Below, piece by piece: positions 8,621-20,000 of a stretch of 31,187 nt of DNA. The position numbers and the translations under genes are program-made. The notes below the pieces were generated by a model. That model saw only the letters and a list, made by a program, of their open reading frames with translations, did no database searches and had not been told where the DNA came from. Within the stretch, counting starts at the first letter, position 1; each line of letters opens with the position of its first letter. The DNA is from Candidatus Hydrogenedentota bacterium (GTDB taxonomy: Bacteria > UBA8481 > J006): contig RFFU01000089.1 in the NCBI GenBank assembly GCA_003697085.1, forward strand, positions 1 through 31,187. Reading direction: 5' to 3'.

Positions 8621-9340
8621 ACGTTTCCGCTTGGCGGGGACGCTGCTCCAAAAGGACCGCGGAAGATGCGGAGGGGGGGTAAACCACGGAGTACACGGAA
8701 GGCACGGAAGGGAAGATGGCAAAAGTCAAAAGGCAAAGGGCAAAAGGCAAAAGGAAAAAGGGAGAAGGGAGAAGGGAGAGGAGGGAAAGGGCAAAAGGCA
8801 AAAGGAATAAGGGAAAAAAGGGGAGGAGGGAGGCTGGGAGCGCGGCCATCCTGCCCGCAGGAATGGCGAACCCGACGCCTCTTTTTCAACTTGTAGGGGC
8901 GACCGGCCGGTCGCCCTCCGCCAATTGTCATTCCGAGCGAGGCGGAGTGAAGCGACGCCGACGAGGAATCCCCCAGGGGTGCTGATCGGCCCCCAGAGCG
9001 GGATACCGCGTAAAGGGGATTCCTCGCTGGCGCTCGGAATGACAGAAGGCGGGATACCCTGTGGAGGGGATTCCTCGCGGAGCCTGTCCCGAGCGAATGC
9101 GAGGGGCTCGGAAAGACAGAAGGCGGGATACTATGCCGCGGAGATTCTTCGGCGCTGACGCGCCTTGGAATGACAGGGCGGAGAATGCGAACCACGCAAA
9201 GCGAGGATCAAGAGTGCTTATAGGTTTCGATGGAGGTCAAAATTTAGCGTTCGTTGAAAAGACTCAGATTTGGCGACGGCGTGCGAGAATGCGGGCCTCG
9301 ACCTTCGCGGTCGGGCCGATCCCTCGAGTATCGGGGGTCT
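8621..9340. repeat. 720-bp non-coding region built from dispersed repeats
   Basis: No gene is supported. From about 8680 there is a motif AACCACGGAGTACACGGA, then about 120 bp of purine-rich GCAAAAGGCAAAAG-type repeats (about 8715-8830), echoed at 28085-28160. Positions 8897-8916 are a perfect 20-bp palindrome with half-site GGGCGACCGG. From 8926 to about 9177 lie several copies, in both orientations, of the P3 repeat (TGTCATTCCGAGCGAGGCGG ... GAGGAATCCCC): plus copy at 8926-8974, minus copy at about 9015-9045, degenerate minus copies near 9066-9122 and 9133-9177. The region separates convergent genes, so the hairpins could stop transcription from either side. Confidence 0.7.
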
Positions 9341-10327
9341 CTAGAAAAGACGGAGTTTTCTTCCGCGGCCCTCCTTTATCGCCTTCCTGTAGATGAACGA
9401 AGCCGCGGCGACATCTTGGACGGCAAGCCCTGTCGAGTCGAAGATCGTGATCTCATCGGCGTCTCTTCGTCCCGGCTTCAAGCCCGCAACCACCTCTCCC
9501 AGCGTCGTGTTGATCGCCGCCTCGGGGAGGAGCCCCTCGCGCAAAGGCACGTTCACCTCGCCGGAGTGGGAGGCTTGAATCGGGTCATCAACGATGATTC
9601 TTGCTTTCCCCAGGAGAGCGGGATCGAGTTCCTGCTTTCCCGGAGCGTCGGCACCGATGGCGTTGATATGAGTGCCCGGGGAAACCCACTCGGCTTCGAT
9701 GACGGGCGATGTCGAGGGTGTTGTTGTCACGATGATGTCCGCTCCGGCAACCGCTTCTTCCGGTGACTCGACGGCGACAGTCTTGACCCCAAGCCGCCGC
9801 GCCCTTCTTCGGAACCCGGCAACGGCTTCGGGCGAGGGATCGAAGACCTTCGCCATCGTTACCTTTCGGACGATTGCAAGGGCCTCGATTTGCATCATCG
9901 CCTGGACCCCGGCTCCGATGAAGGCGGCAACACGAATGTTTCTTTGAGCAAGATGCCGGGCCGCGACTCCCCCCGCCGCCCCCGTCCTCATCCTCGTTAG
10001 AACCGTCCCATCCATTACGGCAAAGGGAACCGCCGTGATGGGATCGTTCAGAATATAAACGGCCATTACGGTGGGAAGGCCCCGCTCGGCGTTTCCAGGA
10101 TGAGAGTTGACCCATTTGACTCCGGCTGCCCGATCGGGTTTCGAGAACGCCGGCATCGCCCTGAAATCCCCGTCGTACTCGGGAAGATCCAAATAGACCT
10201 TCGGCGGCATCCGTATTCTCCCCAAAGCGTGGTTGTGGAATGCCCTCTCGATGATTCGGATCGCTTCTCGCATTGAGAAGAGACGAGAGATGGTTCTTCC
10301 CGAAAGGAAGAGAACCTCGTTCTTCAT
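9341..10327 (-). CDS. Ornithine cyclodeaminase / alanine dehydrogenase family protein
   Basis: This is an NAD(P)-dependent enzyme of the ornithine cyclodeaminase/mu-crystallin superfamily. Members deaminate ornithine to proline, interconvert alanine and pyruvate, or reduce cyclic imino acids. The 328-residue product is full length. It shows the substrate-site Lys in A-G-V-K-W-V-N (K71), the conserved T-R-M-R-T-G-A segment (111-117), a Rossmann loop GAGVQA (138-143), T-T-T-P-S and G-A-D-A-P-G-K-Q-E, and F-D-S-T-G-L-A-V-Q-D near the C-terminus. The form GADAPGKQE is seen in archaeal-type alanine dehydrogenases as well as in cyclodeaminases, so the substrate is not settled. A GGAGG sequence lies about 10 bases before the ATG. 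The gene stands alone between two repeat regions, so context gives no pathway. Confidence 0.88.
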   Translation of the reverse strand: MKNEVLFLSGRTISRLFSMREAIRIIERAFHNHALGRIRMPPKVYLDLPEYDGDFRAMPAFSKPDRAAGVKWVNSHPGNAERGLPTVMAVYILNDPITAVPFAVMDGTVLTRMRTGAAGGVAARHLAQRNIRVAAFIGAGVQAMMQIEALAIVRKVTMAKVFDPSPEAVAGFRRRARRLGVKTVAVESPEEAVAGADIIVTTTPSTSPVIEAEWVSPGTHINAIGADAPGKQELDPALLGKARIIVDDPIQASHSGEVNVPLREGLLPEAAINTTLGEVVAGLKPGRRDADEITIFDSTGLAVQDVAAASFIYRKAIKEGRGRKLRLF

Positions 10328-11055
10328 TTCTTCGTCTTCCTCCTTCCCCCCCCTGCCGCCGACCCGGGGATACGGCGAGACGCGAGGAGAAGGGAGAGCG
10401 CACCTCCTTGATGAAGTCTTCCTCGGGTTCCGCCGTGAGAAGTGTACAATGATGTTGGGATCGAGGTGAAGCAGAGAGAGGGGGTATTAAAAAGGAACTT
10501 GGGAGGGTTCATAAGCATATGTCAGAAAGGGTGCATAGCGCAAAATGGGTACTTTTGTCGAATCGTGTCAATCCATTTCTGAGCGAAACCCGGTGGGGCG
10601 GCCGAAAAAGGTGATCCTCTACGAAGCGGTTTTCGCAGGCAAAGATGTCTGCGGTCCCAGGTCGGAGAACTCGCGTTTCGTTTCCGTTCCACCTTGGAGC
10701 GTAGACTCTCCAGTCTGCGAAGCACCGATCCGCCCTCCGCAGGTTGGAGAACCTACGTTCCATCCTTGCAGGCAGGATGCCTGCGGTCCCGGGGATTGCG
10801 CTCCTTGGCCGCTACTCCGCCGGTTGGCGCTTTTGGGGGATTCCTCGTCGGCGTCGCTCCGCGCCGCCTCGCTCGGAATGACAGGAGTGGTTTCGCGTAC
10901 CACCCTCCTCGGAATGACAAGGGGCCTGACGGGTGTTTCGCAGGTCGGAAAACCTGCGAAGAGCGGTTTGGTGACGCGCGGACGAACGTGGGGTCAACCG
11001 GTTACCGTTTCTCTTGCTCGGACGCAAGCGGCAGGATACGGTTCAGCGATAGTGT
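10328..11055. repeat. 728-bp non-coding region with repeat families A, P1, P2 and P3
   Basis: No gene is supported. About 10548-10662 is copy 2 of repeat A. Positions 10739-10761 are a P1 unit (GCAGGTTGGAGAACCT), and 10768-10790 a P2 unit (GCAGGCAGGATGCCTGC). About 10835-10883 is a P3 unit in reverse orientation, with a fragment near 10904-10919 and a P1-like dyad (CAGGTCGGAAAACCTGCG) at about 10940-10960. The last 60 bp contain the candidate promoter of the giant gene. The order A, P1, P2 repeats that at 1-200, so these elements travel as composite blocks. Confidence 0.65.
11014..11042 (+). promoter_or_regulatory. Weak candidate promoter of the giant gene
   Basis: TTGCTC (11014-11019) and TACGGT (11037-11042) are separated by 17 bp. 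Each box matches only about half of the consensus. The predicted start would leave a leader of about 7 bases before the ATG at 11056, and no clear ribosome-binding site is seen. Confidence 0.25.
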
Positions 11056-14000
11056 ATGGATAAGAATCCGTTTCGAACGTTTCTCCTCCTTCTTCTCTTT
11101 CCGGTGGGTGCGTTGCTCTCCGCCTCGTCCGCCGTCCCCGCGGCCGCCACGCGGGTCACCCCCTCCCCCACGGGTACCGCGGTTTCCGGTGCCGCCGCGG
11201 CCGCGGCTCCGGTCTCCGGCATCGCCGGGTCCGCCGTGGCGGCGCCGGGCTCATCGCGGACGTCGCCCGGCGCAGGCATCGAGGCGACCGGCTCCTCCTC
11301 GGCGGAACCGTGTCTGACAGGTCTGACCGTCACCAATTCCTCGCCCTATACCGTCGATCTCTCCGTCAACGGCGACGGCTATTCCAACGGAACGACCATT
11401 CCCCCGGGCTCGTCCCGTCGCCTCCGGATACCGAACCTGGCGTGCATCGAGATTCTTGCCGTGGGGCGCTTTGCCGCGGCCGCCGCTTCCTCCTACGGTT
11501 ACGCGGCGGCCCTGAAGGAGAAGAACAGGACGCCGGCCTATACTCCCGCAGCCTCCGGGTCTCAGAGTCGCTGGGGCGCGGACGCCTCGGGCGTAGCAGG
11601 ACGAGTGGCGGATGAATCGCGCCGCGCGTACGAGGAACGAAAGGCGCGGGAAGCCGAAGCCTCCTCCGGGTCCGCCTCATCCCAACCCGCGGAACCGACC
11701 GAAGAGGCGCCGCGGGAGGAGCCCCCGGCTTCGCAACCGGCTTCCGGTTCCTCCGGCTCCGCGGGGCCGACCACAACGTCGCCGCCGCGGCCCGAGGTCG
11801 GGTATGGTCCGAGCGGATCGGCACAGCCCCCGGCCTCGCAATCGGCAGCGGGCGCGGCGGGAGGGCCGGCCGTCGCCACCGGGCCTCACTATCCGGCGGG
11901 GGAGGGCTTCCGGAAGAGAATCACACTCTGCGGGCGCGACGTATCGGGCGGAGTGACGGTGGCCGCGGGCGTGGTTGTTTCCGTCTCGACCGGTCGCTGT
12001 AAGGAACAGCGTGCGGAGTCGAGAGGCGGCGACGAGGAAGACCTCGACGAGGCGTTGCTGGCCGAGATTCAGGAGGCCAAGGACGAGGAAGACAAGAAAT
12101 TCGACGAGGAACTGGAGAAACTCGAGAAGGACCTCGAGGGAGAGAAGGAACATATTGACAAGGAACGTGAGCGGCGGAAGAAGCATCCGGCGCGGGAGCG
12201 CAACGCGCGCGAGCGCCAACGTCTCGACGACGAGCGGAAGGATCTCGACGAAGAGCGGGACAAGATCGACGAGGAGCAGGACAAACTCGATCAAGCGGAC
12301 GAAGACGACGACGCGCTGGACAAGAACCTGCGGGAGAAGGAGCAGAAGATCCGCCGCTCGGGGGATCCCAACTGCCAGAGCCCGCCGTGCCGGGAGATCA
12401 AGGAACAGAAGAGAAAACTGTACCAGCGGCGGCAGCAACGTTTGAAGCAGCGTTCGAAATTGGCCAAGAAGATCCAGGATTTCAACCGGAGGGCGCGCGA
12501 TTGGGAGAAGCGCAACGCCGACCTCGAAAACCGCCTCGACCGCGGCGAAGGTTTGACGAAGAAGGAATGGAAGGCCCGGATGAAGCGGAAGAAGGCCGAG
12601 GAGATGCGGCGGAAATGGGACGAGATGTATCGGCGCTTTTGGAAACTCGATGAGAAAGTCCGCCATAAGAAACCGATGACGCCGAAGGAGCAAGAGGAAT
12701 ACCGCAACATCCGGCGGACGTTGAAGAAGAACGGCGGTGTTCATGGTGTCGAGAAGAAGGTTCGGGCGCTGGAGATCGACGCGCGGAAGGCCGCTAAGGA
12801 ACTGGTCAAGGAGGATGGAGGAACGTTCGAGGATTGGGATGGCTTCTTCCAGAGGACATCTCTGAGCGCGACGGGAAAGCCGGGGGGATTCGACGGGCGC
12901 TCCTGGTCGCGGATGACAAACAAGGACCTGAAGAAACAAAGCGACCGGCTTGGGAAGTCGCTGGAGAAGGTGAAGAATGCGCGGGCGCGGATCGGAAAGG
13001 GGGGAGAGCAACCGCCGGACCTCCACGACGGCCTCGATCGGTTGGACAAGACCCGCGCGCGGATCGACGGAATCAAGAAGAAGTTCGAGGCGCTGAAGAA
13101 GGAGTCCGCGAAACTCGGCCGGGACGCCTACGACTTGAAAAAACGGCTGGATAATCCGAGCAGAAGAACGCCCGGTGCGCGGCAGAGGCTCGAGCGCGCC
13201 AGGCGCCTCCACCGCCCGAAGGAGGAGATCGACCGCTTGGAGCGCGAGGTGCGGCGGCTCGAGCGCGAGGTCCGGGACAGTGAGCGGAAGAAAAGGGCTC
13301 TGCAGAGGAAACGCGCGGCGCTGGAGGACGACTACCGCCGCGCCGTCGACGACTACAACTTCGACCGGTTCGACGCCGCCGCGGACCAGGCGCACAACGC
13401 CGTCGGTGAATACAATCGTTCGTTCGGGTCGGCGATCAACCCGGACGGAAGCGTCAACCGCTCGGAGCTGGCCCGGCGGGCGCGCGCCTTTGAGAAGGCC
13501 GCCGGGGAACTTCAGCGGCAGCAGGCGCGCCTGCAGAACCTCGAGCGGGTCAGCGCCGGGTTGAAGAAAGGAATCCGCGCCGCCGGCGTCGTGGAGTCCC
13601 CGTCCGTGGCGGGAAGCGGCTCCGCGGTGGCCGCGGGCGCGGGAGGAGCCGTGGCCGGTGGAATCACCGGTGCCGCGATCGGCGCGGGAGTCGCGAAGGA
13701 ATGGGGGAAGGCGGAAGCGAACGAGCGGATCGCGGCCGTGCGAAGGATTCGTGAAGAGCAACAACGGGCGCAAGTGCGCCGCGATGCCGCGGTGGAGGAA
13801 CTGAAGAAGCAAGGCTTCGAGGTTGAACTGGACGACAAGGAGAAACTCAAGATCACGAAGGCGCCGCGTTGGGCCGGGCTCTACGCGGCGGGATTGAAGC
13901 GACAGCGCGCAAAGGCGGCCGCGCGGCCGGCGGCGAAGGAGAAGCCCGCCGGAGCGGCGGTCGGGGTGGTCGCCGGTGTCTCCGGAGCGGGGTCGGGGGG

Positions 14001-17000
14001 CGGCATCGCCGCAGCCTCGGGAGCCGTCGCTGGAGCCGCGGAGGGCGGAGGTGCGGCGTCCGGTACGGTTTCCCCGAACGGGCGCGGGCGAGACCCCGTT
14101 CCGGCCGCTCCGATCGCGCCGCGCCGAACCGGAATCCTTCCGGCGGGCGGCGTCGAGGCGAATCCGGCCGGAGAACGGGGCACCGCCGGGAGCGGTTTGG
14201 GCGGGGGCGATATTACGGTTGCGGAGGAAGGGAAGGAGCGGCCGCAGGAGACGGAGCAGGAGCGGATCGAACGGATCCGGCGCGAGATGCAGAAGCGGCA
14301 ACAAGAGGCGGAGGAACTTGCGCGTGCATATCGCGAGGGGGGATTCGAGAAGTGGCACGAGACGCGGAACCGGCTCCGAAAGCGCGAGATCGAGGAACTC
14401 TCGTCGGAAGAGAATCTCGTCCCCGCCAAGAAAAAGAGGCTCGAGGAATTGTTGCGGCTTCAGGCACGCGAGGAGTTGCGGCAGAGGGACGAGAAGATCC
14501 GGCGAAAGAGACAGGCGGAGTTCTGGGGGAAGTGGGCGGAGGTGGCGCTGCCGCGATGGTCCCGGACAAGTCCCGAGGAGCGCCGGATGGTCGAGGGAGC
14601 CCGGGAGAAGGAACGAGAATCACTGAAGATCGAGACGATCGAGCGACGAAAGAGGCTGCTGGAGCGGAACCGGCAGCAACTGAAGGAATTGCTCGGTGCG
14701 GCTGCATCCAAGAAAAGGGATGCGCGTGAAGGCGAGGCAAAGTCCGGCGTTCCGCCGGAGATTCCAGCGACGCCCTCCACGGAAGAACTCGTGGAGAAGC
14801 GGATCGCGGAGCTCGACCGCGAGGCGCGGAATCTCGAGGTGAAGCGCGCGCTTTTGCGGCAGAGGGTCGGTGGCGAGCATCCGAAGGAGATCGACCGGAA
14901 GCATCTCGAGGCGCTGGCGCCGCAGGCCGAGGAACTCTACGGACAACTGGCCGCCTATCGCGCGGTGCAAAAACGCCTCAAAGAGGAACGGATGCGTCGT
15001 GCCACGGCGAAGGCCGAGGAGATTCGAGAAGAGGAGTCTCAAGCGCGGAAGGGGCCGGCCGCGGGTGGGATTTACGATTACGGACTGATCCAGCGGGCCT
15101 CGGAGATCGCGAGAAAGTGGTTGGCGCAGGAGGGGCGAAAAGGGCGCGCGGAGGAACCGGGGCGGGCCGGCGGAGAAGGAACGGCGGAGACCGATGAAGC
15201 GGGCCGCGGGCGGACCGGTCCGGATCCCGAACTCGGCGCCTCGGTAGCGCGCGCTCCGGCGGGCGAAGCAAGCGACGATCCGAGGCGAGTCGCGATCACC
15301 CCGGAGAAATTGGTCCGCCGGGTGACCCGCGTTACGCTTGAAGAGAAGCTGGGAGGTTCGGAGGCGACACGCGTCATCCTCCCGGATCTTCTGGGCCGCT
15401 GGGCTCGGAAGTTCGGCGCAGCCGGCATCCTCGAGATCTTCGATCGGACTCTCGACGCGCTTCCGAAGGAGAAGCGGACCGCTCTCGGGTTTCTCGAGGC
15501 CTTTCTCGAGCGGCTGGCCGACGTCTCGGGCGAGAAAAAGACGGCGGCGCGACTGGCGCATCTTCTTCTGCTGAAGCAGATCGCTTCCGACGCGGAACTG
15601 GCCGCGAAGTTCGGTGTCGGAGAGAAGACGGCCGGTGCGCTCGAGCAGCGCTTGAACTCCCGCGCGCGGAACCTGGCACGAGAGTATTCGGGGAAGGCGC
15701 GGGAAGCCGACGCGCGCGGCGACGTCACGGGCGAACTCGAGGCGCTTTCCGGCTTACTGGCGCTCGATGGCATGGGATTGGGCACGGAAGAACCGGGACC
15801 GATCTTGAGGCGCATCGAGGCGCTTCAGAAGAGGCTGGAGAAGAGGCTGGCGGGACGGGAGACCGTCGAGAAACCCGAGGAACTGCTGCGGGGTTTGGAG
15901 GGCGTGGCCGTAACGTTGGGCCGGTGGGCTTCCGCGGCTTCGCGGGAGAAGGCGAACGAAAAGCGGGTCGCGGCGCTCGAACGGCTCCTCGAAAACGCCC
16001 GCCTACAAAAATCGATCGCGAGCCGGGCCGAGGCGGAAAAGCCCGGGATGCAGAGCCGTTTCCTCGAGGCGGTCTCGCGGGAGGCGCGGCTGCTTCTCGC
16101 GCTGGGCCGGGTCGCGGAGGCATACGAGGTTCTGCGCGGCGTCGAGGGCGCCGGCGAAGCCCAGCGTCGGCGCCTGGCGAAAGATCGCGCGATGATCCTG
16201 AAACTGGCTCGGCGCCTCTATCCCCGTTTCGATGACGCCGCCCGCGAGACGCTGGGCGATCCGGAAGCGATCCGGATCGAACGGCGCAAGGCGCTGGAGG
16301 AATGGTTGAAACTTGAAAGAGATACGGGAGTGGGTTCGGCGCTGGCCGTCGAACTGGCTCGCTCCTACGCGCAGGATGAACTTCGCGAGCAGGCGCGCCA
16401 GGTTCTCGACCGGGCGCGGAAACGATTCGGCGGAAATGTGATTCTCGAGGGCGAACGCCTCGCGCTCGATCTCGCTGAACTGCCCGAGAACGAACGGGCG
16501 GGGGGAATTGAGAATCTGATCGGATCCGTCCCCCCGGCGTTGCGCGCCGGAGCGCTGGCGATCGCCCTGCGGAGATTGAGCGAGGACGCGTCGCCGGAAA
16601 CGCTCGAACGGTTCGCGAAGGAAGTCCGAGAATTGCCGGCGATACCGGAAGCGGACCGCTCACGTCTTCGGCTCCAGGCGGAATTGGCTCGTCTCGACGC
16701 CCTCCGGGCTCGCGCGGGCCAGGAAGGGAACGACCGGAAGTTGCGGGACGCCATCGAGGCGATCCGCGCCGGGAGTCGAGGTCTTCCGAAAGAGATCGCC
16801 GACGCCGTCGAGAAGGCCCTCAGGGGAGCGGAAGCGGAATTGGACGAGGCCGCCGCGGCGGAGAGAGCGGTTCGGGAGGGCAAACCGCCGAAAGAGGGCT
16901 GGATCGGACTTGCGCGCGGGGCGCTTCGTTCCGGCCGGATCGAACTTGCCGCCGGAGCGCTGGAGAAGGAACTGGAGAGAATCGAGGAATACGACGATTG

Positions 17001-20000
17001 GAAGGAGGCCGAGCGGCATTACACGGAGATTCTCCGGCTGCTGCGCCTCGTTCGCGCTCGGCGGGACGCCGCCGTCGGATCGGAGGAGAATCGGAAGCGG
17101 CTCCAAGCTTTTCTCGATTCCGTCGGAGAGAAACTGGATGCCGATCTGGAAGAGGTTCTCGGCCAGCACTTCAAGGCGGCCGGGCGACTTGCGGTCAACC
17201 TGTACGAAAAGAAGCGGCAATGGGAGGCGGATGAGGTCCGCAAGAGCACGTACGAAAGATATCGCCGGAGTTATTACGATGCGCTCGATCGTATGCGCCG
17301 GTTCGCGCGGTTGCGAGCCGCAGCGCTTCTGGAGCGTCTTGCGGACGATGCCGCGCGCCGGAAGCGACTGGCCGAACTTCTCGAGGAACGGGACGCGTAC
17401 GTGCGCGAGGTTTTGGACGGCATCAATTCGAGTTTCGCGGGGCAGGGCGAGGCGGTCGAGGAGGGGGAGCGGCGGAAGAGCCTCGAACGCGCCCTGGGGG
17501 AATTGAACGGAGCGCGGGCCTGGCGAGACGGTGTGCGCGACCTGATGCTGGCACGCGCCGGGAAAGGGAAGATCGAACGTTGGATCCGGACGGATCGCGT
17601 CTCGAAAACCCCGCTCGAATGGGAACTCTTCGACCTCGACATCCGCCTCAACGGCTCCTCGCTCTACGAGAAGAAGACCTACGGAGTACGCGGACGTTGG
17701 CGCGGCGCCTCCGGGTGGCGCAAGTTCGGCGAACTGGCTGGCAGCGACAAGGATCGACAACGGGACCTGCGGATCTACGAGGACGAGATCGCGTATCTCG
17801 AACGCCGGCGCTTCGAACTCGTGATGGAAAATCCGCATCTCTCCAAGGAAGAGAAGCGCGAACTCTACGCCGGAATCCTCGAACAGGAAGCGCGACGTTG
17901 GAAGAAGGCGGGGGAGAGCGTCAGTCCCTTGCTTCTGCCCGAATTGACCGGGTTGGGCGAGGCCGAGAAGGCGTTGGCCAAGGAGCAATTCGCCTCGGTC
18001 GAGAAGATGCGTCTGGGATGGTTGAAGGAGGACCTCGAAGCGGCCAGAAACGCCGATGACCCGCAGCGCGCCTTCGAGGCGCTGGTGCGGCTTCGCGACG
18101 CCGCGTTGGCCGGAGAGATCGAGACCTATGTCGATTACCTGGAACTGCCGTGGTATAAGCGCGGGCCGGTCCGCGGAGCCCGCATCGGGCTCTGGGGCGG
18201 AGAAACGGCCAAGGAACTCGAACGGGTCACCGCCGACGTCGCCCGGCTCGACGCCGTCTTGCTTCGAGCGGCGTATCGGCCGGTGGCGGAACTCTCCTCG
18301 GCCGATCGCTCCTTCCTCGAGGAACGCGGGTTCATTGAAAACGGCCGGTACGTCTTGCCGAAGGAGATCAAGATACGTCCCACGCGCGTGGCCAGCGAAC
18401 TGGCCGACGAGGGAACGCTCGGTACGATCGACAAATATCTCAACGCCGTGACCGCGGCGGAACTCGTCGCGACCGTCGTGTTGCCCGGAGGCGTCTCGTC
18501 CCGGCTGGCCGCGGGAGCGTTCGAGCGGGCGGCGCTGCGGGAACTCATCGAGAAGGAAGGGCTTGATTTCACGTTGCGCAATGCCGCACGGTATCTGGCG
18601 ACGCGCGAGGGGGCGAAGTGGCTGGCGGCCTGGGGCGCGGAACGGGCGGTCGAGGCGGCTCTCTTCACCGGCCTCTCCCGCTCCGCTCGGACGGCGTTGA
18701 ACCCCGAGTTGCTGCTGGACGACCGGCAGTGGACGCTGGAGGCGATCGGAGGGGAATACCTGCACAACCTGGCGGTCTTGAGCGCGCTGCAGATTACCGG
18801 CGCGGGCGCGAACGCCGCGAAGGAAGCGCTCGGCAAGGCCCTCGGATCGCGCCTCGAATCCGCCGCCGCACGGGAACTCTTCCGCGCCGCCACCGGCGCG
18901 GCCGAGATCGGGGGAGAGGCGGCGGTCTTGACCGGCTTGCAGGGCCTGGTCGAGAAGAACGGGATCTCCCGCGAGGACTTCGTCGGAAACCTCGTTACGG
19001 TTGCGTTGCTCAAGGCCTTCCCGTCCGGCGCTGAACCGGAGGGATTCCGGCCGGAGCTGAGCCGAACAGTGCGGGCGATGGAGCGCTACAACCGCTGGCT
19101 CGACAAGGAATATCTTCCGACTCGGCGGCTGATCGAGCGTTTCGGGGGGAATTGGAACGCGATACGCGATGCCTATCGCAAGGGCAAGATCAGCGAACAG
19201 GAAATGCGCGGCGTCTTCGAACTGCGGAAGAGAATCATCGATGATCTGGCGGCGGAGATCGTCGAGGAATTGGGAGGCAAGGTCTCGGCCTTCGGCTCGG
19301 ACAACCTCACCAGCGATTACGACCTCAGCTTCTATGGTCCGAAGGCGGAACTGGCGGTGATCCTCTTCAACGCCCGTTTCAAGGCGCGCTGGTCGCGCGC
19401 GTCCGAGATCGGTGGGAAGGAGTCGGCGACCCGCCTCGACGTGAATTTCTACACCAATCCCGTCTTCGATGCCTTCCAGGGCGGCCGGGACGATGCTTTT
19501 CATCAGGACGGTTTCGCGCATATGGCGGCGCGCAAGTATCTCACCGCGGAACAGTGGGAAGCGTACAAGCGGAATGTGCTGGAAAGCACGAAAGAGGCGA
19601 TGCGGAATCGCGTGCGGGAACAACTGGCCGAGATCGAGAATCGTGTGGCCGAGGCGAATGCGCGGATCAGCGCTATGGAAAAGCGATTGGCGGAAGAGGT
19701 GCGCGAAGCGGGGTCGGAGCCGGATGCGGAGGACATCGGCTGGGCCGCGCGAAACCGGCTCTACGAAGAATCCCTACGGGAGATCATCCGTTTGAAGGAA
19801 CTGTACGAACAGGCCTCGGGCGGGGACCGGGAAGCCTTGGCCCAAAAGTTACGGGCGGCGCAATCGACCGCGCTCTTCTTCGCGGCCGAAGCGTACCAGA
19901 CCGAAGCGGCCATCAAGCACGTCGTCTTCACCATCCAGGCCGCGGGCAGGAAGGTGACCGTCGAATCATTGCTGGCGAAGGACCCTCCGGAGCTCTCGAT

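Noticed and set aside
6773-8722. A 649-codon minus-strand open frame across glyS and the VKOR gene
   Set aside because: It is the antisense of two well-identified genes and shows no motif.
8926-9177. CRISPR array
   Set aside because: The repeats vary in sequence, orientation and spacing, and there are no uniform spacers or cas genes.
10694-11317. A 207-codon plus-strand frame entering the giant gene
   Set aside because: It is made of repeat units and then runs out of frame with the signal peptide; it is Pro/Arg-rich with no support.
16660-19623. A 987-codon open frame on the minus strand inside the giant gene (and an 893-codon one at 11677-14358)
   Set aside because: They mirror the GC-rich codon pattern of the plus-strand gene, have Arg/Leu/Pro-rich composition with no domain, and the plus frame has a signal peptide and coherent motifs.
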